From assembly GCA_035620975.1 (NCBI GenBank), contig DASPFV010000314.1, positions 1 through 6,516 on the forward strand: DNA of 6,516 nt, read 5' to 3'. The position numbers were made by a program, and so were the translations under genes. The first letter of the stretch is position 1. The number at the start of each line of letters is the position of its first letter. Shown piece by piece: positions 1-5,455 of the stretch. The notes beneath the pieces were generated by a model. It saw only the letters and a list, made by a program, of their open reading frames with translations, ran no database searches and was not told where the DNA came from. This stretch comes from DASPFV01 sp035620975 (GTDB lineage: Bacteria > Acidobacteriota > Vicinamibacteria > Vicinamibacterales > 2-12-FULL-66-21).

Positions 1-226
1 GAAGGAAGTCGCGCCCGCGGGCCAGCTCGACCGCGTTCTTCGCCGCGCCGATGAAAGGCGTGGCGTTCAGACCCGTGTCGAGGACGCCGCGGAGCAGGCC
101 CTTGCGCCGCATGCTCGCGCCGATCGTCGCCAAGGCAACCGCTGCCCCTATCCAGGGCATCGAGCGACCGAGTCGCCTCGCCATTCGCGCGCCGCCTACC
201 CGCATCAACCGGTTCGTCAGTCCCAT
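1..226 (-). CDS. Conserved-looking small protein with one membrane-like segment, 3' end cut off
   Basis: Seventy-five codons are visible from an ATG at 226-224; the rest lies beyond base 1. I do not recognise a named family. The N-terminus is rich in Arg and Gly (residues 1-22), then comes a hydrophobic stretch at about residues 23-39 (MPWIGAAVALATIGASM) followed by RRKG, which fits one membrane segment. A second Gly/Ala-rich part at residues 43-75 contains NATPFIGAAKN and ends in GRDFL. The pattern of two glycine-rich segments joined by a short basic turn suggests a small membrane-associated or glycine-zipper-like protein, but this is inference. There is no clear Shine-Dalgarno sequence before the ATG; an in-frame TTG three codons upstream is an alternative start. 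The gene diverges from ndh, sharing a 148-base spacer. Codon use matches its neighbours. Confidence 0.62.
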   Translation of the reverse strand, partial: MGLTNRLMRVGGARMARRLGRSMPWIGAAVALATIGASMRRKGLLRGVLDTGLNATPFIGAAKNAVELARGRDFL

Positions 227-277
227 ACCCTGCAAGGCTGCAAGCCGTGTTCCGTTATCATCGCTAATCCCCCCGAA

Positions 278-336
278 GCGTGGTGGCCACAAGTCCCGGA
301 GCGCGGCTCATGTGACGCACCACGCCTCCGGGGGAC
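278..336. other. Two interleaved inverted repeats in the divergent spacer upstream of ndh
   Basis: Arm A (GCGTGGTG, 278-285) is exactly complementary to A' (CACCACGC, 318-325). Arm B (GTCCCGGAG, 293-301) pairs with B' (CTCCGGGGGAC, 326-336) if two extra G are bulged. The order A-B-A'-B' is the topology of an H-type pseudoknot if transcribed. The block lies 39 bases before the ndh start codon. A perfect palindrome GTGGCCAC sits at 283-290. It could be a leader RNA structure, a protein-binding site, or a GC-rich coincidence. No clear sigma-70 promoter is visible in the spacer. Confidence 0.3.
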
Positions 337-374
337 GAGAACGGCTGACCTGACTCGGTGCGCCAGCGGCATTC

Positions 375-1637
375 ATGACACACGTCGTCATCATCGGAGG
401 CGGGTTCGGCGGTCTCCACGCCGCCCGCGCGCTGCGGCGCCTCCCCGTCCGGGTCACCCTCCTGGACCGGCGCAACCATCACCTCTTCCAGCCGCTGCTC
501 TACCAGGTCGCAACCGCCGCCCTGTCGCCAGGCGACATCGCGTCGCCGATCCGATGGATCCTCCGCCGCCAGCGGAACGTCGAGGTGCTGCTTGCCGAGG
601 CCACGGGCGTCGATCGCGACCGCCGTGTCGTGCAGCTCACCGACGGCGAGATGCCGTACGACTACCTCATCATCGCGACCGGGGGGACGCACGCGTATTT
701 CGGTCATGACGAGTGGCAGGAGGCCGCGCCCGGCCTGAAGACACTCGATGACGCGCTCGACATCCGCCGGCGTGTGTTGCTGGCATACGAACGGGCCGAG
801 AAAGGAACCGACGCGGCCCGCCGCCGGGCGCAGCTGACCTTCGTGGTGATTGGCGGCGGGCCGACCGGCGTGGAGCTGGCGGGCGCGCTCGCCGAGATGT
901 CGCGTCTGTCGCTGGCGCACGACTTCAGGCACATCGATCCGAGCGCGGCGCGCATCGTCCTGCTCGAGGGTGGATCGGCGGTGCTCGCCGCATATCCCGA
1001 GCACCTGCGGGAGGCCGCGCGCCGCGACCTCCAGCGCATCGGAGTCGAGGTCCGCACCGGGACGCTGGTCACACGCGTGGAGCCTGGCCGTGTGACCATG
1101 GGAGAAGAGACGATCGAGGCCGAGACGATTCTCTGGGCCGCCGGGGTCGCAGCCTCGCCGCTGGGCGCCACGCTGGGTGCTCCCGTCGATCGCGTCGGCC
1201 GCGTGCTGGTCCAGCCCGATCTCACCGTTCCCGGCGACGCACGCGTGTTCGTCATCGGCGATCTCGCCGCGTTCAAGGATCCGTCCGGCAGCTTCCTCCC
1301 GGGCGTGGCGCAGGTCGCCATCCAGATGGGCAGGCACACGGGGCGCAACCTCGCCCGCGCGCTGAACGGCCAGCCATATGAGCCCTTCGTCTACAAGGAC
1401 CTCGGCAACATGGCGACCGTCGGCCGCGCGTCGGCCGTCGCCGACCTGGGATGGCTGACGCTCAAGGGTTATATCGCCTGGCTCGCCTGGTTGTTCGTCC
1501 ATCTGATGGCACTTGTGGGGTTCCGGAACCGGCTCGTCGTCCTGGTCCAGTGGGCGTGGTCGTACTTCACCTATCAGCGGGCCATCCGGTTGATCACGGG
1601 AGGCGACACCGGAGCCCGCCAGGGATTGCGCTCGTGA
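375..1637 (+). CDS. ndh: Type II NADH dehydrogenase (NDH-2), FAD-dependent NADH:quinone oxidoreductase
   Basis: This 420-residue protein is of normal NDH-2 length. NDH-2 moves electrons from NADH to membrane quinone through FAD without pumping protons, on the cytoplasmic face of the inner membrane. Visible motifs: an FAD-binding Rossmann fold at residues 4-30 with GGGFGG at 8-13; the family stretch FQPLLYQVATAALSPGDIA at 38-56; YDYLIIATG at 95-103; a second dinucleotide fold with GGGPTG at 160-165, followed by acidic E198 at the end of the next strand, which favours NADH over NADPH; the FAD-contact motif VFVIGD at 291-296; and the quinone-site motif AQVAIQ at 312-317. KDLGNMATVG at 341-350 is also typical. 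A hydrophobic/aromatic C-terminal part (about 358-400) should hold the protein to the membrane. The ATG gives an N-terminus directly abutting the FAD fold, although no good Shine-Dalgarno sequence precedes it. It overlaps the next gene by 4 bases. Confidence 0.95.
   Translation: MTHVVIIGGGFGGLHAARALRRLPVRVTLLDRRNHHLFQPLLYQVATAALSPGDIASPIRWILRRQRNVEVLLAEATGVDRDRRVVQLTDGEMPYDYLIIATGGTHAYFGHDEWQEAAPGLKTLDDALDIRRRVLLAYERAEKGTDAARRRAQLTFVVIGGGPTGVELAGALAEMSRLSLAHDFRHIDPSAARIVLLEGGSAVLAAYPEHLREAARRDLQRIGVEVRTGTLVTRVEPGRVTMGEETIEAETILWAAGVAASPLGATLGAPVDRVGRVLVQPDLTVPGDARVFVIGDLAAFKDPSGSFLPGVAQVAIQMGRHTGRNLARALNGQPYEPFVYKDLGNMATVGRASAVADLGWLTLKGYIAWLAWLFVHLMALVGFRNRLVVLVQWAWSYFTYQRAIRLITGGDTGARQGLRS
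1621..1625 (+). promoter_or_regulatory. Ribosome binding site for the DUF3810-type gene
   Basis: AGGGA lies 8 bases before a GTG codon at 1634-1636, inside the last codons of ndh. It is the reason for choosing this GTG as the start: the open frame runs further upstream without a stop, but that part overlaps ndh and reads like an out-of-frame shadow. Confidence 0.6.
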
Positions 1638-2665
1638 TCCTCAGAGTGGCGATTGTCGTGGTCGCGCTGGCCGCGGCGCTCCTGCCGCTTCCTGCACGCG
1701 CGGTCGAACGGTGGTACTCCTCGAGTCTCTATCCGGCGCTGCAGCAAATCGTGACCCCTGTGAGTAACCTCGCGCCGGTTGCGCTGTTCGACCTCGCGGG
1801 TGTGCTCCTCCTGGTTCTGCTCGTGGCTGGCGCCGTGCGGCGCGTCGGCCGGGCAGGCGTGCTGCGCGGCGCGCTCACCACCGTCATGCGGCTGGTCGTT
1901 GTCGCCGCCGCCGTGTATTTGATTTTCCTGGCGATGTGGGGGCTGAACTACCGGCGCGTGCCTCTCGAGGAGAAGCTGGAGTTCGTGCCGGCCGGCATCA
2001 CCATGGACGGGGCGCTGGCGCTGGGGAAGGAGGCCGTCCAGGCGGTGAACGCCCTCCAGGCGGCCGGTCAGACGCGGGCGTTCGAGGAGCGCCGGCTGCG
2101 CGACGCGCTCGAACGAGTCAGCCAGCGGCTGGGATCCGGCTGGACCGCCGCGACGCCGGTGCCCAAGCGGTCGCTGCTGGAGGCGTACTTTCGCCGCGCC
2201 GGCATCGACGGCATGACCGATCCGTTCTTTCTCGAGATCATCCTGAATCCCGACCTGCTGCCGTTCGAGAAGCCGTTCGTGCTGGGGCACGAGTGGGCGC
2301 ACCTGGCCGGGTTCGCCGATGAAGCGGAAGCCGGCTATCTCGCCTGGCTGGCCTGCCTGGGTGCGGACGATGCAGCACGGTACAGCGGGTGGCTGGCGGT
2401 GTACAGCAGCGTCAGCGGCCGCTTGCCGAGAGAGCAGCGGCGGGCGCTCGCGGCCATGCTCGATGAGGGACCGCGGAGCGACCTCGAGGCCGCCGCTGCC
2501 CGCCAGCGCCGGGCCGTTCCCGCCGTGAGTCGCATTGCGCGGCAGACCTATGACGTGTACCTGCGCGCCAACCGTGTGGAGGAAGGCATCGAGAGCTACG
2601 ATGCCGTCGTACGGCTGATCCTCGGCACGACGGAGTCGGGCCGCCGGACGCCGCAGCTCCGCTGA
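1634..2665 (+). CDS. DUF3810-type membrane protein with HExxH zinc-peptidase-like motif
   Basis: 343 residues from the GTG at 1634. The N-terminal third is membrane: a hydrophobic segment at about 3-22, a second at about 49-67 and a third at about 86-104, ending in the family-style MWGLNYRR (101-108). The remaining roughly 235 residues are probably outside the cytoplasm or at the membrane surface. They carry LPFEKPFVLGHEWAHLAG, giving an HExxH motif at H219-E220-H223, followed by FADEAEAGYLAWLAC with acidic residues E230/E232 that could be a third zinc ligand. This layout fits DUF3810, a family with a gluzincin-like signature whose substrate is, to my knowledge, not known. The start overlaps the ndh stop as GTGA, so translational coupling is likely and the pair is probably one operon. 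The activity assignment is inference from the motif; the family call is from overall pattern. Confidence 0.85.
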   Translation: MILRVAIVVVALAAALLPLPARAVERWYSSSLYPALQQIVTPVSNLAPVALFDLAGVLLLVLLVAGAVRRVGRAGVLRGALTTVMRLVVVAAAVYLIFLAMWGLNYRRVPLEEKLEFVPAGITMDGALALGKEAVQAVNALQAAGQTRAFEERRLRDALERVSQRLGSGWTAATPVPKRSLLEAYFRRAGIDGMTDPFFLEIILNPDLLPFEKPFVLGHEWAHLAGFADEAEAGYLAWLACLGADDAARYSGWLAVYSSVSGRLPREQRRALAAMLDEGPRSDLEAAAARQRRAVPAVSRIARQTYDVYLRANRVEEGIESYDAVVRLILGTTESGRRTPQLR

Positions 2666-2787
2666 TCGCCTGCGGTCGAGCCGGGGCTTGGCCGGATCCG
2701 GGTGATCGTCTTCTGCAGAAACCGCCGCCGCATGGACGTGAATGGCGTCGCACGGCTCAGCCGGTATTCTTCCTCCTCGCGCCTTGC

Positions 2788-2809
2788 GGGGCGGGCGCCT
2801 CGCCGCCCC
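2788..2809. terminator. GC-rich hairpin between convergent genes, possible bidirectional terminator
   Basis: GGGGCGG (2788-2794) pairs perfectly with CCGCCCC (2803-2809). With one bulged G (2795) the stem extends by two more pairs to a CCT loop. It lies in the 177-base spacer between the ends of the DUF3810-type gene and the DUF4097-type gene, the expected place for a terminator of both. No T-run follows on either strand, so a classical intrinsic terminator is not shown. The rest of the spacer holds no other feature that I can support. Confidence 0.35.
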
Positions 2810-2842
2810 TCCGTGCGTCACCGTAATTCCAAAAGGCAGGAC

Positions 2843-3640
2843 TTAGCGCGCGGCGATCCGGATCCCGCCGTTCGTGCCTTCGATCCTGACCTGTGGGCCC
2901 CCGCCATTCAGGCGGGCTTCCAGCCGGCGGCGCGAGGACTCGAGCGTTTCGAGCTGGAGCCCTCCGGTATCGATCCCGCCGTTCGCCACGCTCGCCGAGA
3001 TCGTGGCTCGTGCGGTCGGGGGCAGGCGCAGCTTGATCCCGCCGTTCGTGCATTCGAGCCGGGCACCCGCCTCGGAGAGTTCCAGCACGTCGACGTCGAT
3101 GCCTCCATTCGTGGTGCTGGCTTCGACGCTGCCGGTGATGTCGCGAACGACGATGCCGCCGTTGGTCGTCTCGGCGGTCAGCTGGCCATCGACCCCCCGC
3201 ACCTCGACGCCGCCGTTCACCGTGGTGAACCGCATGACGGCGCCGGACGGCACCCGGACGGTGTAGCCAACCTGCGCGCCGCCGCTCCCGAACCAGCTCG
3301 AGACCCGGCGGATCTTCGTTTCCACGCTGACCGTGTCGGGCGAGGCCTGATCCACGATCTCGATGCGCTCGAGCGCCTGTTTCGCGGCTTCGGGACTGGC
3401 AGCCTTGGCGGTTTTCACGGCGACCACCTCGACCGTGTTCCCTTCTGACGGTTCGACAGCGATCCGCCCGTTGACGTTGCCGACGCTGACCCGGCCGCCG
3501 GGCTGCAGGTCGAACGTCTTGCGCCACTCGGCCGTCTCGGTGTGCCGGAACTCGGCCGTGACGAGGTCGCAGCCCGCAGTCGCGATGAGCACGACAGGCA
3601 GGGCCGCGACGACGGGCGCACGGCGAGCGAGCATTCTCAT
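2843..3640 (-). CDS. DUF4097-type NGG-repeat protein, probably exported and possibly a lipoprotein
   Basis: 265 residues from the ATG at 3640-3638. The frame continues upstream, but a strong AGGAGG 7 bases before this ATG decides the start. The N-terminus is a typical export signal: MRMLARR, hydrophobic residues 9-20, then TAGC with C24 in the position of a lipobox cysteine. The -3 residue is Thr rather than the usual Leu/Val/Ile, so lipid attachment is likely but not certain. From residue 45 on it shows the beta-repeat pattern of the DUF4097/adhesin-like beta-helix group: a first NVNGRI (55-60), then seven NGG turns at N142, N160, N178, N199, N220, N245 and N257, mostly followed by an alternating hydrophobic strand. 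Such proteins are thought to form right-handed beta-solenoids in the periplasm or at the cell surface; no enzymatic motif is seen. It stands alone here, convergent with the ndh unit and divergent from the zinc-ribbon gene. No sigma factor or anti-sigma gene is adjacent. Confidence 0.87.
   Translation of the reverse strand: MRMLARRAPVVAALPVVLIATAGCDLVTAEFRHTETAEWRKTFDLQPGGRVSVGNVNGRIAVEPSEGNTVEVVAVKTAKAASPEAAKQALERIEIVDQASPDTVSVETKIRRVSSWFGSGGAQVGYTVRVPSGAVMRFTTVNGGVEVRGVDGQLTAETTNGGIVVRDITGSVEASTTNGGIDVDVLELSEAGARLECTNGGIKLRLPPTARATISASVANGGIDTGGLQLETLESSRRRLEARLNGGGPQVRIEGTNGGIRIAAR
2855..3217 (-). repeat. Seven NGG protein repeats (beta-solenoid turns) encoded in DNA
   Basis: The codons for Asn-Gly-Gly followed usually by Ile/Val recur at residues 142, 160, 178, 199, 220, 245 and 257 of the DUF4097-type protein, giving spacings of 18, 18, 21, 21, 25 and 12 residues. 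On the plus strand this appears as recurring CCGCCGTT-type words. Five copies read [TVA]NGG[IV] and are followed by a hydrophobic-alternating strand. The sixth (LNGGG) is degenerate and the seventh closes the protein. The conservation is at protein level; between the words the DNA differs, so this is not a recent DNA duplication. Confidence 0.75.
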
Positions 3641-3647
3641 GACGCGG

Positions 3648-3653
3648 CCTCCT
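3648..3653 (-). promoter_or_regulatory. Strong ribosome binding site for the DUF4097-type gene
   Basis: AGGAGG on the minus strand lies 7 bases before ATG 3640-3638. It is the best Shine-Dalgarno match in the window. It rules out the longer frame beginning at 3706, whose extra 22 residues would also spoil the signal peptide. Confidence 0.8.
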
Positions 3654-3736
3654 GGGAAGCTATACGGGAGCACCCGGGGGGGCGTTCCTTCCTCCCATTC
3701 CATCACTTTACCGCGGGTGCCCCCGGGGAGGCGGGC

Positions 3737-3742
3737 TATAAT
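3737..3742 (+). promoter_or_regulatory. Perfect TATAAT -10 element upstream of the zinc-ribbon gene
   Basis: TATAAT ends 17 bases before the ATG at 3760. Transcription would begin near 3749-3750, leaving a leader of only about 10 bases. No convincing -35 hexamer is present at 16-18 bases upstream; TTTACC at 3707-3712 is too far away (24 bases). The spacer before the ATG is CG-rich with no Shine-Dalgarno sequence. The overlapping minus-strand word TTATAG could serve the divergent DUF4097-type gene, but this is weaker. Confidence 0.45.
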
Positions 3743-3759
3743 CAGCGTCCGATTCCCCG

Positions 3760-4194
3760 ATGTCCGAACGCAAATACCGCCAGCGCGGCTACCAGGACGA
3801 TCCGCGCGAACCTCGGCGCGATCAGAAGCCGGCAGAGAAGAAGGAGTATGCGCCGCGGGGCCAGCCGCCGGTCGCGCCCCGCACCTTCAACATGCCTGGG
3901 TTCCGCGAGGTGCTGCGCTGCGCGCGCTGCGGCTACGAGCTGACCGTGGCTGCGGCCTGGAGTCCCGACGGCACGTGCCTGCGCTGCGGCGCCGAACTGC
4001 ATGCCTGCGCACAGTGCCTGCATTTCGACTCGAGCGCCCCCTTCGAGTGTCAGAAGCCGGTTCCCGCGCGCGTCTCGCCCAAGGATGTTCGCAACGCCTG
4101 CACGTTCTACGAGCCGCGGACGACCGTCGAGCGCGAGACCAAGTCCACCGGCCAGACCAGCGCGCGCAAGGCCTTCGACGATTTGTTCAAGTGA
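3760..4194 (+). CDS. Small eight-cysteine zinc-ribbon protein of unknown function
   Basis: 144 residues. The first 45 are highly charged and Pro-rich (MSERKYRQRG..., KPAEKKEY, PRGQPP), probably disordered. A cysteine-rich core follows: CARC at C54/C57 and CLRC at C73/C76 form a classic zinc ribbon (two CxxC knuckles 15 residues apart). A second set, C83-x2-C86-x10-C97-x16-C114, with H81 and H88 nearby, could bind a second metal ion. The C-terminal 25 residues are again polar, ending KAFDDLFK. No signal peptide or membrane segment is visible, so it is probably cytoplasmic. The ribbon could bind nucleic acid or protein; nothing else in it points to a substrate, and I do not assign a function. 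It diverges from the DUF4097-type gene, has a TATAAT box close to its start and no Shine-Dalgarno sequence, and its stop is only 4 bases from the stop of the convergent GtrA-like gene. Confidence 0.85.
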   Translation: MSERKYRQRGYQDDPREPRRDQKPAEKKEYAPRGQPPVAPRTFNMPGFREVLRCARCGYELTVAAAWSPDGTCLRCGAELHACAQCLHFDSSAPFECQKPVPARVSPKDVRNACTFYEPRTTVERETKSTGQTSARKAFDDLFK

Positions 4195-4198
4195 CGAG

Positions 4199-5422
4199 TC
4201 AGCCGGCTGTCAGAACCCGCCTCAGGCTGACGAGCGTGCGCTGGAGCGATTCGCGCGCGATCCCCTCGACGATGCCGGTGATGAATGGCCGCAGCAGGAG
4301 CGGCACGCCGCGGCTGAGACTCACCGATTCGCACTCGACGAAGACCCCCCCGTCGGCCTGCTCGTAGCGCCAGTAGGCGTTGAGCCGCCACAGGAACCCA
4401 CGATCCTCGGCCGGGCCACGTTCGCGTTCCCCCGGTGTTCCGGGATCCCGGAGCTCGGCAATCCTGGTCGCCACGCTGCGGCTCGAGGCGCGCGCATTTC
4501 CGAGCCGCCTGTACACGACGTGGTGTTCCGTGTTGTACACGACCGTGATCACGCTCTCGCGGCGCAGCTTCATGAACACCCGCACCTGATCGCCGTCACG
4601 ATCCAGCAGACGCGACGCGAGCACGTCCTGATACGACGCCGATTCCTGTCCTGCCTGCGCCTGCAGCCGTCTCACCACGCCGTCGACGGTGGCGTCCGGG
4701 ATGAACACGGCGCCCACCCAGTGATGGATCCGGCCGTCCGGGACGGAGGGTGCGGCCTTGCCTGGTGCAGGCGCGTCGAGCTCCGTCATGACGACGGAAC
4801 CCTGCCGGGCGCTCTCGCGCCATCCCGGGGTGCGTCGGAACTGGTCGTGCGCGAAGAACGGCTGCCCATCCGGCTGCGCCTCGCGATAGCGACGATCGAC
4901 CTCCGCCTCGTAGCTCTGCCAGGCTGACGCCGTGGACGATTGCAGGTGCGGAAGCTGGCCGCCCCCGGCGGCCAGCGGCGTCCCCGCAATCGCCAGGACG
5001 AAGAGCACCACGATGGCCGTCTTGAACACGAGCACCTCGCTCGCAGCGAAATTCAGAATCGAGCAGGCGGCGACTGCCGCGGCGCTGGCGATCACGGGGT
5101 CCACACCCACGCCGCCGGTCAGGGCCGAGACGATGGCGATGTTCCCGGCGAGCGAAACGGCCCCGTTGAGCAGGTGGAACCGCAGCAGCCTGGCCGTGAT
5201 CCCGGCTCGCGCCCGGCCGGGCCGATCCCGCCACGTCCAACGCTGGTGCCAGGCGAAATTGTGGAGGATGGCCGTCTCCACGGCAATCGCCGTGGCGAGC
5301 AGATAGTGCACGTCCCCGAGTTGGACCAGGGCCGCGAGCACGCCGAGCTGAACCGCCACGCCCGCCGCCCCGACCGCGTTGAAGAGCAGGTATCGACGGG
5401 CGTATCCCCACGACAGGCTCAT
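4199..5422 (-). CDS. GtrA-like membrane protein fused to a periplasmic START-like (SRPBCC-type) domain
   Basis: 407 residues in one open frame with two unlike parts. Residues 7-134 look like a GtrA-family protein: hydrophobic segments at about 11-33, 40-57, 82-104 and 108-128, with HNFAWHQRWTWRDR at 54-67 and NFAASEVLVFK closing the domain. GtrA proteins are small four-helix membrane proteins, usually about 120-150 residues, linked to moving lipid-linked sugars across the membrane. A fifth hydrophobic stretch at 135-149, ending in PLAAGGG, resembles a signal peptide or extra membrane helix. After a short linker, residues about 190-400 form a soluble domain with HHWVGAVFIP, RVFMKLRR, YWRYEQADGGVFVECES and a C-terminal helix RESLQRTLVSLRR, in the style of START/SRPBCC lipid- or ligand-binding domains. 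This second call is from pattern and is moderate. The gene follows fpg by 33 bases on the same strand and is probably cotranscribed. The ATG has only a weak GGGG just before it. An internal start may yield a second product. Confidence 0.82.
   Translation of the reverse strand: MSLSWGYARRYLLFNAVGAAGVAVQLGVLAALVQLGDVHYLLATAIAVETAILHNFAWHQRWTWRDRPGRARAGITARLLRFHLLNGAVSLAGNIAIVSALTGGVGVDPVIASAAAVAACSILNFAASEVLVFKTAIVVLFVLAIAGTPLAAGGGQLPHLQSSTASAWQSYEAEVDRRYREAQPDGQPFFAHDQFRRTPGWRESARQGSVVMTELDAPAPGKAAPSVPDGRIHHWVGAVFIPDATVDGVVRRLQAQAGQESASYQDVLASRLLDRDGDQVRVFMKLRRESVITVVYNTEHHVVYRRLGNARASSRSVATRIAELRDPGTPGERERGPAEDRGFLWRLNAYWRYEQADGGVFVECESVSLSRGVPLLLRPFITGIVEGIARESLQRTLVSLRRVLTAG
5027..5038 (-). 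promoter_or_regulatory. Candidate internal ribosome binding site and GTG start inside the GtrA-like fusion
   Basis: On the minus strand GAGG (5038-5035) precedes an in-frame GTG (5029-5027) by 5 bases, at codon 132. Starting here would give a 276-residue protein beginning MFKTAIVVLFVLAIAGTPLA, with a basic residue, a hydrophobic core and a small-residue end resembling a Sec signal peptide. This may be a real second start, or just the family-typical end of the GtrA domain followed by a fifth helix. Confidence 0.35.
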
Positions 5423-5455
5423 ACCCCGAAAGGCGAGAGTCGGCGCCAGGCGGGC

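Noticed and set aside
264..1502. 412-residue open frame on the minus strand across ndh
   Set aside because: It lies wholly antisense to a clear NDH-2 gene, and its composition is Arg/Gly/Asp-rich with no motif. It is a GC-driven shadow frame.
1451..1633. Upstream extension of the DUF3810-type frame inside ndh
   Set aside because: It overlaps 183 bases of well-conserved ndh coding sequence and has shadow-like composition; the GTG at 1634 has a proper ribosome binding site and begins with a membrane segment.
1574..2821. 415-residue minus-strand open frame across the DUF3810-type gene
   Set aside because: Antisense shadow; low-complexity Arg/His/Gln-rich translation without recognisable domains.
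2702..3448. 248-residue plus-strand frame with repeated DPAVR words
   Set aside because: The repeat is the complement-strand echo of the NGG codons of the DUF4097-type gene, not an independent repeat protein.
3638..3706. Upstream extension of the DUF4097-type gene (22 extra residues)
   Set aside because: A strong AGGAGG sits inside the extension at the right distance from the internal ATG, and the extra residues would bury the signal peptide.
3670..3728. GCACCC/GGGTGC inverted repeat with G and C tracts in the divergent spacer
   Set aside because: Only 6 bases per arm with a 39-base loop in very GC-rich DNA; too weak to call an operator.
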